The position numbers were made by a program, and so were the translations under genes. From Aedes albopictus (lineage: Eukaryota; Arthropoda; Insecta; Diptera; Culicidae), in contig NC_085136.1 of the NCBI RefSeq assembly GCF_035046485.1, positions 292,989,080-293,053,079 on the forward strand: a stretch of 64,000 nucleotides of DNA, written 5' to 3'. The notes under the pieces are model-generated. The model did no database searches. It was not told the origin of the DNA and saw only the letters and a list, made by a program, of their open reading frames with translations. Below are positions 31,330 to 42,900 of the stretch, piece after piece (position 1 is the stretch's first letter; each line of letters starts with the position of its first letter).

Positions 31330-33960
31330 CGACGGTTCATTCGACGCGGAATCTGGTCCCATTGTTTCCTATTGAAAATGGTTCGGATCGGTTCAGCCGT
31401 TCCGGAGATATGGCCATTTAGGTGTTCCGGAACGGTACCCCAGGAAGGGACCAGATATGAAAATGCATCAAACCTATGCATGCGACGCATCAAACCACGG
31501 CATTTTCGATAATCTGATGAGCGGTAAGCAGAAAAATAGTCTAAGACCATATCTGAATCGGTAGTGTTCCGGAACCGGTTCCGGGTGTCCCGCCGGAAGG
31601 GGCAAATATCAAAGTGAACCAAACCCATGCATGAGACACATCAAACCACGGCATTTTCGATAACCTGATGAGCGGTAAGCAGGAAAATAGTCTCAGACCA
31701 TATCTGAACCGGTAGTGTTCCCGAACCGGTTCTGGGCGTCCCGCTGGAAGTGGCCAAATATACAATTGTACCAAACCCATGCAAGCGACACATCAAACCA
31801 CAGCATTTTAGATGACCTGATGGACAATGAGCACGATAATCATCTCAGACCATATCTGAACCGGTAGTGTTCCGGAACCGGTTCTAGGCGTTCCGCTGGA
31901 AGTGATCAACAATACAATTGAACCAAACCCATGCATGCGACACATCAAACCACGGCATTTTCGATGACCTGATGGACACTGAGCAGGAAAACCATCTCAG
32001 GCCATATCTGAACCGGTAGTGTTCCGGAACCGGTTTTAGTCGTCCCGCTGGAAGTGGCCAAATATACAATTGAACCAAACCCATTCACGCGGCACATCAA
32101 ATCACGGCATTTTCGATGACCTGATGGATAATGAGCAGGAAAATCATCTCAGACCATATCTGAACCGGTAGTGTTCCGGAACCGGTTCTAGGCATCCCGC
32201 TGGAAGTGGTCAAATATACAAGTGAACCAAACCCATGCATGCGACACATCAAACCACGGCATTTTCGATAACCTGATGAACGGTAAGCAGGAAAATAGTC
32301 TCAGATCATATCTGAACCGATAGTGTTCCGAAACCGATTCTAGGCGTCCCGATGGAAGTGGCCAAATATACAATTGAACCAAATCCATACATGCGACACA
32401 TCAAACCACGGCATTTTCGATGGCCTGATGGACAATGAGCAGGAAAACCATCTCAGACCATATCTGAACCAGTAGTGCTCCGAAACCCGTTCCGGGGTTC
32501 CCGCCGAAGTGGTTAAATCTGAAAGAGAAACAAACCCGTACATGCGTCACATCAAATAGCGGCTTTTTAGATTACCTAATGAACGGCCAGCAAGTGTTTC
32601 GGAATCGGTTTTGAGTGGCCGGAAGAGGCCAAATGTAAAAGTAAACCAAATCCAGGCATGTGACACATCAAATCGTGACTTTTGCGATAACCTGATGAAC
32701 AGTTAGCTAGAAAATAGCCTTACGTCACACTAAAGACAACTGGTAGAGTTCCGGAATTGGTTCCGAGAGTCCCGTCGAAATTGTCAAACCCTGCATGTGA
32801 CACCTTCAATTTGCAGCGTTTTTGGTTAACCGATGAGCAGTTAAAAAGACAATAATGTTAGACCATATTTGGTTCAGCCGGTAGTTACCCGGAATCAGAT
32901 CCGGGTAGTAAAATGTAAAATTTAACCAAACCCATGGATGCGGTACATCAAATCACGACCAGTCTTGTAAATATTCGACACTTTTTACTACCTTCATTTC
33001 GTTGCCGCAGTCGGGTGTCAGTCGGCTTTGTTACATTCGTGCGCTATCGTTACCTCTTACCTACACACAGCACGAGCAGTAGAACGAAGATCAATAAACA
33101 TAAGAAAGGGTCAAATCAATGTCATCTGACACGATGACATGTGTCTAATTCTAGCTTTACGCATAGATTTTCAGCCAATTCCGATTATGAATGTTAATAT
33201 TAGTTTATTATTGCATGTGTCATTGAATACGACACACAGATGGGCAACATAGCTCTTATTATGGAAGAAGACAGGAATAACAAAAGCCGAACCGTCTCCC
33301 GAAGCCGCTATCGTGGTGAAGTGCATTCGTTTGACATTTTTGTTTCGAACAGTAGTTTGATTGCTCGTGTTGCGAATGTCGGAGACAAAGGAGGCCGAAT
33401 ATCGACGAAAAGGTTCAAATGACTGTGATCTCTAACAAGACTGATCACGACTTATCGACAACCTGATGAAAAAATAGGATCAGACCACATTAGATTCCCG
33501 GTAGTGTTGCGGGTTCAGCTGTGGCTTCAAAAGTGGTAAGAAGTAAAAGTGAAGCAAACCCATTCATGCGATATATCAAATCGCGGTGATTAGGTAAAGG
33601 TGAATAAATAGCAATAAAATATTCTCAGACCATAATTGGGACAACCGGTAGTGTCATCAATCAGATCCGGCTATCCCACAGGAAATTACCAAATATAAAA
33701 ATGAACCAAACCCATATATACGATACATCAGATCGCAGATTTTTTGATAATCTAATGAACGGTTAGCAAGAAAACAACCTTAGATCACATTAGAGACTAG
33801 CTGTTGTGTAGCAGAACCAACGTTCATGTGAAAAATTAAATCGTGGCTTTGTTTAATTGCCTGATAAACATTAGGTATGAACAACAGTGACGAATAGGTC
33901 TAAGTTCTCATGTATGAGAACAAAATATAGACAAAACTAAAGCGATCTCATCAAATCGTA
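31330..33960. repeat. ~152-bp tandem repeat array, regular then decaying
   Basis: The landmark GTAGTGTTCC recurs at about 31562, 31711, 31864, 32017, 32169 and 32320 and, altered, at 32472, giving spacings of 149-153 bp. Each unit contains CATCAAACCACGGCATTTTC and ACCAAACCCATGCATGCG. Units beyond 32540 are increasingly diverged but recognisable to about 33960. Non-homologous sequence at about 33100-33430 interrupts the decayed part. Short open frames of 66-67 codons recur once per unit pair and are by-products of the repeat. Confidence 0.93.
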
Positions 33961-34412
33961 TCATTTCAGATTCCTAAGGTGTAAATTTATAGCAGGATGG
34001 GTCAACGTTGAATGGAAAAATAAGAATTTGATTGCGTCAACAGAAGATGGTGGCTGTTTTAAGGAATTTTGAGCTCTAAAACTATGTAAAATAAGTGTAT
34101 TTGGTATGAGAAATATGTTCGGAGTCCACCAGAGTATCCAAGATAGCGGTCCAAAGTCCAAGATAATGGCCCAGTATTCAAGTTAGTGCCTATTTTATAG
34201 GATATTTAATTCTTGTATTATGGGCATATTTTGTATGAAAATATGTCCAGAATTCAAAATTTGTAATCAGAAAACCCAAGCTGTGCGCTGTTTCACAAGG
34301 TCTGCAATTTGACTATAGTTTGAATGGGGAAGAATGCCGGTCTTCGTCCAAAACTGGTAACAAGAAAATCATAAACGACATGCCAAAATTCAATACGACG
34401 ACTATTTTATTT

Positions 34413-34850
34413 CAGACTCTAGTTTAATTTAAAAACACTTCACTAATACTTTACTTTTGCAAAAGAAAATAAAAAATGAATAACTCTTTTAAAGAAAAAC
34501 TAGAAAGGACGAGCAAATTCCTTTTAATTCTACTACTGTGCTTATCTTCGGACAGATAGGCCTATTTCGTCTGTGACTTACAGACTTCTTCAGTGTCAAG
34601 TGCTCGACTGAAGAAAACCTCGCATTCGTTGTGGTATTTATACTAGGAGTGTATGTGTAGGTACGTGTGTGGGTAAAAGTGTAGGTATAAAAATGTAGGT
34701 ACACAATTGTAGGTACATATTTGTAAAAAAGGGGGTGTATCTGCCTGTTAGAAAACAGGGTGTCAATAAGATACCTAAAGCTAGGAAAATTCCTACCGAT
34801 TTGCAAAAGTAAAGTATTAGTGAAGTGTTTTTAAATTAAACTAGAGTCTG
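34413..34850. mobile_element. MITE with perfect 51-bp terminal inverted repeats
   Basis: 34413-34463 and 34800-34850 are exact inverse complements, beginning CAGACTCTAGTTTAATTTAA. GACTATTTTAT occurs just left (34400-34410) and again at 34893-34903, 42 bp beyond the right end, so the true insertion boundary may lie further right. No coding sequence. The perfect repeats suggest a young copy. Confidence 0.9.
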
Positions 34851-34903
34851 AAGTAACAAGTTCTACTAAAAGCTCTAAAGTAATAGTAAAGTGACTATTT
34901 TAT

Positions 34904-35234
34904 GTAATTTTAGGTGCAGAGTCCAAAAATGAATACCAGAACATCCAAGATGGTGTCTCAATGTTCAAGATGGCGGTTAGTTTAGTTGGGGTAGATATCC
35001 GGAGTCATAAAATGATGACCGGAAAATCTAAAATGACGTTTCAAAATTTTGCGGCTTCATGACACTTGTTTGGTTTGAGTTTTGGATCGTTGTCTTATAT
35101 TTTATGAATATTGGATGTTATGCTAATATAAAATGTATCCATATTGAGTAGATTTAGCAAGCAGTTTTCATTTTGTATTTATGTCAATGTCATCAACATG
35201 TCGCTCGAGTTCTGTTGAAAGGATATTTTAAAGC
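34904..35234. other. Remainder of the satellite-carrying element
   Basis: Diverged sequence rich in 'CCAAGATGG(C/T)' words (around 34140-34170 and 34948-34975). No gene recognised. Confidence 0.4.
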
Positions 35235-35419
35235 ACGAGAAAGGCACAATCACCGCTAGGTGGATTAATTAGGGTTTTTTGTAGGTGAGGTCACCCAGAA
35301 TGTATTCTGAAAGTTTTCTAGAACTTGAACAGAAGCTCATTAGGTCTTTGTCTAGAAAGACTTGTTCGGCAAAATCTGCCAGATATTGTCCTGAAAATCC
35401 TCCAAACCTTGTCCAGAGA

Positions 35420-35605
35420 TGGAAAAGCCTGAAATTCATAGACACAAATATGTTTAAAAATGGACACACTGAGATGGAAAATTGTGAAAAAAAAGTCCAC
35501 GTCCACGTAGTTCTGGTGGGATTTAAACCCACGTCGCTTCATTTCGCTAGAGAGGGTACGTTAACTAACTTCGCCACAGAACAGGTAACGATTCCGCGGA
35601 GCCGA
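35420..35605 (-). mobile_element. tRNA-derived SINE
   Basis: On the minus strand, box A-like TGGCGAAGTTAGTTAAC (35562-35578) precedes box B-like GGGTTTAAATCCCACC (35516-35531). A non-tRNA body follows toward 35420. Spacing and boxes fit a tRNA-headed SINE. The copy is diverged and flanked by the CTTGTCC-type degenerate repeat. Confidence 0.65.
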
Positions 35606-35639
35606 AAGCCAACCTGAATCCAAATCCAACGCTTGCCAT

Positions 35640-35815
35640 ACTTTTGTCCAGAGAGTCGTTTGGGCTTTGTTCTAAAAGAAAGTGTAACAGACCGTCATTG
35701 AAGACCCGATAGCCGTCTAGACCTTGTCCCGACAGCTTTCCAGACTATGCCCTGAAATCCAGTTTCGTTTTGAAAATCCACAGTTTTGAGGTCCAAAAAG
35801 TCTTCCAGACTTTAC
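35640..35815. repeat. Degenerate 'CCTTGTCCAGAGAG' repeat
   Basis: Diverged units of the form CAGACCTTGTCCAGA. The same type covers 35330-35420 and 53490-54230. Confidence 0.6.
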
Positions 35816-35930
35816 TTTATTTATTTATTTAATGGACAACACCAACAGACAACAATGGTCCCAATGGTTGAATAAAACTTAAACTAGACATAGAAATTTG
35901 TACAACAAAAAATATGAGTTGCAACCTATA

Positions 35931-36195
35931 CTAATCGTCATCCGATCTAGAAAAAAATGCGAAAAAGCTACGACGAACATTCTCACGATTAAAATTGAAA
36001 TCAAACACTGATGCCGCCCTGTTGAAAGTTCGCTGAATGCCCATTAGTGCGCTGTTTAGGCCGTAATTGGTGCGCCGAAAAGGCAGTCGTAACATAGAGT
36101 TATTTCGAAGCGCCCTGGGGCGAACGTTTAGATTGACAGCTTCTAGGATAGCGGAGCAATCAATCCGACCCTGTAAAACATCTGCCTTGAGACGT
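35931..36195 (-). pseudogene. LINE 2 ORF2 C-terminal segment, after frameshift
   Basis: This continues ORF2 in another frame (LQGRIDCSAILEAVN, then RRTNYGLNSALMG). It aligns with the LINE 1 C-terminus (SQRIDSIELLSKLN, then HRTNYAKFGPIN). The frame changes within the run around 36190-36200, so one small indel separates it from the RT block. Confidence 0.8.
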
Positions 36196-37410
36196 TTCTC
36201 CGTACTTGAAGTGTGTCCAGATGGATCAATCGACATCGACTGATGTAGCTAGGTAGCCTATGCGGATCACGCCAAGGCAGTCGGCGAAGAGCGTAACGTA
36301 GGAAGCGGCGCTGAACAGACTCGATCCTCTCAATTCCATTTTGATAATACGGATGCCAAACAACCGAGCAGTACTCAAGTATTGATCGAACCAACGAGCA
36401 ATAAAGAGATTTGAGGCAGTACACACTGGTGAAGTCTTTAGCGATGCGAAAGATGAACCCCAATGTCCGGGACGCTTTTTCCACGATGTATGAAACGTGG
36501 CAATTGAACTGCAGCTTGTCATCTAGGATAACTCCGAGGTCCTTTATGCGATCCACACGTTGGATTACTTTATCGTGAAGCATGTAATTGAAAATGACGG
36601 GGTTACGGATTCGAGCGAAAGTGATGATGGAACATTTTTCTGGGTTGACCACCATGCAGTTTAAGGTACACCATTGGTCGAAGTTGTTCAGATCTTGCTG
36701 AAGCCGAGCTGCATCGGAAGGGCAACGTATTCTCAAGTAAACCTTCAGGTCATCAGCATAGGAAAGGCGGGGACATTTCAGCACGCGGTTTACATCATTG
36801 AAGTACAGAAGGAATATTAGTGGTCCCAGATGACTTCCTTGAGGAATGCCGGAGGAGGCGAGGAACTCCTTAGAACAAAAGCCTTCGACTGCTACGGTGA
36901 ATCTTCGGTTGACCAAGTACGACTCGAACCATCGCAAGATATTTCCGCTAATTCCTAACCTTCCTAATTTGGCAACTGCGATAGAGTGGTTGAGTTTGTC
37001 GAATGCCGCAGAGAGGTCAGTGTAGATAACGTCCGTTTGAGTAGATGCCACGAATCCTTCTGTGACGTGAGATGTGAGGCACAAGAGATTTGTCGTGGTT
37101 GATCTACCCGAGATGAAGCCATGCTGGTCATCGCTCAGATACTGCTTACAATGGAATAACATAGGATCCTGAACTACGAGTTCGAATAACTTGGAAATAG
37201 CACATAGAGATGATATGCCTCGATAATTGTTCACGTCCTTCCGGTCACCTTTTTTGTGGACAGGAAACATAACGGCAACTTTCCATATGGGCGGAAACAC
37301 CCCGCTCGAAAGGGACAAGTTAAACACGTGCCGAAGAGGAACAAGAAGATTGTCGATGAAATTCTTGACGAAAATAGACGGGATACCGTCTGGGCCGAGG
37401 TTTGATGATG
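36195..37410 (-). pseudogene. LINE 2 ORF2 reverse transcriptase block
   Basis: RT palm with motif A YTDLSAAFDKLN, motif B SGIPQGSHLGPLIF and catalytic YADDLKVYL, then the thumb (CSIITFARIRN, LGVILDDKLQF). All catalytic Asp residues are present. The upstream GPDGIPSIF motif is recovered only after shifting one base at an A-run near 37410, which separates this block from the endonuclease frame. No ATG suits an independent start. The block is part of ORF2 and not a separate gene. Confidence 0.87.
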
Positions 37411-39165
37411 ATTTTAATCGCGATGATGGCTGCAGATATCATTGCGTCGTCCATGTTTAGTGAATTCATGTTGTTACCTACCTCCAAAGAAACATTGGAA
37501 GCAGCCTGAGTCACTTGGTCGTCCGAAATACGTTCGTCACAAAAAGTGTTCGCAAATTTCTTTGCGAAAAGTTGGCTAACTTTTTCAGGATCAGCGGCGA
37601 CTTCGCCGTTAAAGGTCATAGGTGAAGGGAAGCCGGATTCTTGCCGTTGAGTATTAACATATCTCCAGAAAGACTTTGGTTGCGCTTTTAGGTTTCGCTG
37701 GATTCCCAGGTTGTAACGTCTAAAGCTGTTCCGAATTTTGCTTTTGTATGCGGAGTTCAGTCTTAGGTAGTGCTCCCGCAAGGGAAGCGTGCGATATTTC
37801 GAGTAGTTCCTGAGTGCAGCCCTTTTCCCAGTCTTCAGTCTGCGAAGCTCGCTTGTCATCCAAGGTTTATCGTGATTTGTGTGTGCCTTTTTAGGGACAT
37901 GTCGCTCAATTACGTGTCCAATTATGTTGGAGAGAGTGAGAGCGGCCTTACCAGCATCGCGCACATCCAGAACGTTTAGCCAGTCGATAGAAGCAAGAAA
38001 CTCCGAAATGCTGACATGGTCGGCTTTCCGAAAGTCGTAAGAAACAGCTGTAATTCCTTTTATCTCAGAAGCACGGCGATCACTCAGGGAGATGAGCAGC
38101 GCGGGATGGTGCCTTACTTGTTTGACCAGCGGAGATGGGGCGATCGAGATGAACGGGGCAACATTTTGCGCACTGACGAAACAAAGATCAAGGCAACGAT
38201 TGTTCTCATTAGTCACATAGTTGATTTGGCGCAATGTAGCTGAACTATAGCGATCAAATAGTTTAATCGCTCCAGCATGGAACGTAGAGCGATCAGGATC
38301 AGGATGGAGAAAACCGTTTTGGGATGATTGCCATGCGATACCAGATAGGTTGAAGTCACCAATGATGAGAATCTCGTCCCGAGCCGCCGCCATGTCAATC
38401 ACCGACATAACCGACCTAGTATGGGTTCCGATCAGATCGTCGTCACGTGTTCGATCGGGGGGCACATAAACTCCGCAAAAGAAAACCTTGCGATCAATCA
38501 GCTCGATGCAGACCCACACTTGTTCAACGCTGTCCCACAGATCGTTTTCGATGATCCTTGACTTCCGCTTCTTATTCACCGCAACTAGAACGCCACCTCC
38601 TATTGACTTCCGACTGTTTCTAGGCCCGCGATCGCAGCGAAAAACTTCATATCCTGGACCGAATACTTGACTAGAGAGGGTACGCGAGTCAAGCCAAGTT
38701 TCGTTAAGAACAATAACGTCGTAACAGTCATCAGATGTTGCAAGAAGATAGTCGCCTGTGCTGCTATTCATTCCACCAGCGTTTTGAAAATAAATCAGTA
38801 CTTCGTCGTCGTTGGCAAGGCCATGCGTCAATGAACGTTCAGAGGTACTGAAAATTAAATCACCGGGTACTGTGGGTCCATTAATTGAATGATGACAATA
38901 CTCGCCTGAGGTAACGGGTTGGAAGACTCCCAAACCACAACTGACCACAGGACCGGGACGGCTGTGATGAGCGGAGGCTGCGATTAACTCGACTGCGTCA
39001 GAGGGCTCGGGAGCTTCCATGAGGCTTTCCACAGTGCGGCCCGGTGACACATAAGCAGGTGATGAAAATACATTACTTTCGAGCATTACGTTGAGGTTGT
39101 TTGTAGCAAGAGCAGAGCTAGAAGGGTCGAACTCATCAACGAAGGAAAAATTGGAACTACACGCA
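37411..39165 (-). pseudogene. LINE 2 ORF2 endonuclease block
   Basis: APE-type endonuclease: FQNAGGMNS, LNETWLD (catalytic Glu), CGVYVPP, GDFNLSGIAW, NRCLDLCFVS and a C-terminal HHPALL. A variable N-terminal region precedes it and a linker to the RT follows. The open frame appears to start inside the inserted element at 39182, but this is accidental. Its true N-terminus lies at 45062-45255, beyond the insertion. A one-base frameshift near 37410 ends the frame. Confidence 0.87.
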
Positions 39166-41156
39166 TAGGGTAAGTGTACCAATTATGGCTATAGTACCAA
39201 TTATTCGCCATAGTTAATTTTCACCCTTTAACGATGTAAATCAACAAGAATTATTTTGTGAACAACAGATCACGTTCACAAAAGATAGTCGCTCTCATTT
39301 AACACTTAAACTACCGAGGGGGTGAAAACTCCCGCGAACTACCAAGGGTCCAAAAAAAGTCGGAAGTCCAACTTTGACAAGGCATTTCTCGGCCGTTTTT
39401 CAACCGATTTCAAAACTTTTTTTTGCGATGGAACCGGACAGGTTTCAAGATCATCGTCCATTTAAAAACATATGAAATAGATGCGTCTACCCAAAGTTAT
39501 TAAGCAAAAGGCACTTCCTAGTTTTTTTCGAGAGCGCATTTTTTGCGCACATTCATCAATAAAACAAAATTTAAAGCGATGACATATGGTTTTTTCGGCT
39601 CTAAATCATGCGTACAGCTGAAGTGAACATGTTTGTGCAAAATTAGTGATTTTTCAGTACACTGATAATTTACCTTACTCAAAAAACTGCTTAAATACCC
39701 TATTTTTCACATAAAATAAGCAATAAATCAAAATTCAAAGCGATGACATATAGTTTTTTTGGTCTTAAATTGTTCGTAGGATTGTACTCGACATTTTTGA
39801 TGAACAATGAAAATGTTCTAAGAACACTCTTATTTTGTTTTACCCGAAAAACTACGAAAATTCCATACTTTTTACACAAAGTAGTCAACAAAACTAAATT
39901 TAAAACGATAACATGTAGTATTTTAGCCTTGAAATGTTCGTAGCAATTTGGGGGACATACTTGAAGAATAATAGTGATGTTTTCATTACACTCAAATTTT
40001 GATTCACTCAAAAATCAACGAAAATACCACATTTTTCACGCAAAGTGCTTAACAAAAATAATGGCTTACAATGCAAAGTAGTTTTTTACCTTTAAATTAT
40101 TCGTGAAAGCGTACTGGACATTCTTGATGAGTAATAGTGATGTTTTCATGACACACTTAATTTATTTTACTCGAAAAGCTACAAAAATGCCATAATTTTC
40201 ATACAAAACAGTCAATAAAACAAAATTTAAAGCCATAACATGTAGTTGTATGGCCTTAAATTTTCCGTTACAATGTACTGGACCTGTTTTTGATAAAATG
40301 TTGATGTTTACATTACACTAATATTTTGTTTTATAAAAAATGTACGAAAATACCACAAAAAAGCGAATAAGCCATAATTTAAAGTAATGATATGTAGTTA
40401 TTCAACTTTGAATTTATCGTAGTAGTTAAGTGGATTTATTTGAACAATCCTCCTGAATTTTTTATTACACTCATATTTTATTTCACTCGGAATACTAGGA
40501 AAATACCACATTTTTCACACAAAGTAGTCATCAAATTAAAAATTGGAGTCAATGCATAGTTGTTTTCCATGAAATTATTTGTAAAAAAGTACTAGACTTG
40601 TTTGATAAACAATAGTGATCTTTCAATTACACTCATTGTTTTCTTAATTTGTTTATAAAAAATCAAAAACAACTCAAATAAAGAGAACTTACTATGCGCA
40701 GCATATAGTCACATGTTGATGTACCGTAAAAAATATATTTTTACACAGATAATTATTTTTGATAGCTAAAAGCACTGAGATTTTTACTCAGGTGGAGTAC
40801 TGACTCAATTTGTTATTTATTATTTTATAAAATCCTTCATGTTTTGATACAATAAATTGCAATCTGTAATATTTTTTTGGGATTCAATATGTTTGTCAGA
40901 GCACTATCAAAGTTTCCCCAAAATGAAAATGTGATTCTCGCTCATATGAAAAAATTAAAACTGTTCAATCCTTACATTGCAATTATAACTGAGACATCAG
41001 TACTTGTTTTAAAATTATTAAATCAGGAAAAATAAATGGAATAATATCTTAGGGAAATTTGCTGAAAAACTATCAAAGCTACCCCGTTTTACGGTATTGT
41101 ATCAGAAACTCTTCTATATACATTTGTTTTTCATAAATTTCCCAAAAGGTGCATTT

Positions 41157-41435
41157 CTTCTTCTTCTTGGCGTAACGTCCTCATTGGGACAAAGCCTGCT
41201 TCTCAGCTTAGTGTTCTATGAGCACTTCCACAGTTATTAACTGAGAGGTTCCTCTGCCAATGACCATTTTGCATGCGTATATCGTGTGGCAGGCACGAAG
41301 ATACTCTATGCCCAAGGAAGTCAAGGAAATTTCCTTTACGAAAAGATCCTGGACCGACCGGGAATCGAACCCGTCACCCTCAGCATGGTCATGCTGAATA
41401 CCCGTGCGTTTACCGCCTCGGCTATATGGGCCCTA
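41157..41435 (-). mobile_element. Feilai: Feilai-type SINE, nearly intact
   Basis: On the minus strand it begins with a tRNA-like head: box A TAGCCGAGGCGGTAAACGC and a perfect Pol III box B GGTTCGATTCC. It continues through a unique body and ends in AAGAAGAAGAAG. Near-perfect 14-bp duplications flank it (CAAAAGGTGCATTT at 41143-41156; CAAAAGGTGTATTT at 41436-41449). I recognise it as Feilai, the abundant Aedes tRNA-related SINE. Intact promoter boxes mean it could be transcribed by Pol III. Mobility would depend on a LINE reverse transcriptase. Confidence 0.87.
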
Positions 41436-41449
41436 CAAAAGGTGTATTT

Positions 41450-42900
41450 ATATTTTATGATTCTTTCAAAATATTTTGTCGTGGGTTCTTTTCGAAAATC
41501 TTTCAAAAATATTCCAGAGATTCCTTCAGGAATATTTTCAAAAACATCAAGGATTCATGCGGAATTTGTTTAGGGGTTCTATTTCTCGAGGAATTCTTTT
41601 AGAAAACTATTGAAATGTTTCCGTGTATTATTCCTTTGGGTTTTCATCAAAAATTCCTCTAGTGATTGCTTGATAGATTTCTCCAAGGACTCATTTAGAA
41701 TATTATCATATTTTTTCAGGAATCTCTTATTTTTTTTTCCTGGAGCATTTTCGAAGTTTTTTTTTCTGGCTTTTTCCAGTTCTCTCAAGTTTCCATCCTA
41801 GTTCCCATGCAAAGTGTTTTTCTTTTATTTGCTCCCATTAATAGTTCCTTCCGTGGTTTTTTCGTTTTTTTAGAGATTTCCGATAATTACTTCTGGAATT
41901 TTTGCCAAAGAGTTTTCCGATATTTCTCCTAAATTTCTTCACTGGTTTTCATCCGGAGTTTCTCCCGGGATTTCTCTTAGAGATTTTCAGAGTTCTTTCA
42001 TGAATTTTCTAAATATTTCCTACCAGAGCTTTTTTCCGAGATTTCCCAGTTTTTCCCAGGATTTCATCCGAAGTTTCTCTCGCGTTCCTCATTGCATAAT
42101 TTCTCGCAAAAATCACGTGGATTCATTCCGACATGTCTCCGGTTATTTACAACAAAGAATTTTGTAGGTTTTATCAAGCAGGAGGTTTTCCGAGAAACAC
42201 TTCTAGAAAAGTACAGTACTGGACGCAATGACCGATTTTCATACAAAATGCTTAAGTTTAGAGCTCTGTATTTCAGTTTCTAGAGCACAAGCTCCGAGAG
42301 TAATCTCAGGTGAAACTTAAAAAAAAAACTCTCGCAAGAACCTTTATAAAATATCCCGGATGTAACTTCTGTAGAAAACCGGGGAGAAACTTCACAAAAA
42401 AATCATTGAAATTTCTTAAAACTTCGGGAGAAATCCCAGAAGCAATTCCCTCAGAAAACTCGTGAAAAACTTCTTTAAAACCCGGGAGGAGCCTCAGTTG
42501 AAATCCCAGCAATAGTTTCTGTAAAACCTTAGAAATCGCGGAAAACCTTCAAGAGAAATTCCGAGAGAAACTCTAAGAGAAATTCTACGACAAAATCTGA
42601 TGTATATTCCCGGAGAAAAGAGAATAAATTCCACGAAAATTTGTTTGGGCAAAACGCAGGAGGAAAAATCCAATGAGAGACTCTGAGAGCAAATATGGGA
42701 AAAACTCTGGAAGAAAATCTATAGCATTCTCATAAAAACCTTCAGGAGACAATATTTGGATTTCAGAAATCCTGCAATATTCTCCAGGAATTTTTCCGGA
42801 AAGAACTGTTTAAATGTAGAGTTAAAACGTCGAAAGGAATACGAAAGAATCTCCGAGAGGAATTTGAAAAGGAATCCCAAGAAAGAGGGATGAAAGAAGG
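41450..42900. repeat. Degenerate 'GAAATTCCTCCAGG' tract in the core of the palindromic element
   Basis: Same diverged short-repeat type as 12300-13816. The orientation appears to flip: TTCC-rich on the plus strand to about 42080 and GGAA/AGAAA-rich from about 42310. Two inverted blocks of this repeat therefore face each other. No gene. Confidence 0.65.

Larger units (their letters stand above)
31099..35246. mobile_element. Satellite-carrying element with short inverted ends
   Basis: TGCCTTTCTCGT at 31099-31110 is the exact inverse of ACGAGAAAGGCA at 35235-35246. Between them lie a TG microsatellite (31228-31278), a ~152-bp tandem array, a decaying outer array and a nested MITE. No transposase is visible. 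That the two ends belong to one element is inferred from their inversion. The boundaries could extend further, because no target duplication was identified. Confidence 0.5.

Noticed and set aside
41340..41435. A functional tRNA gene in the Feilai head
   Set aside because: The boxes are good, but the sequence runs into a SINE body with (AAG)n tail and target duplications.
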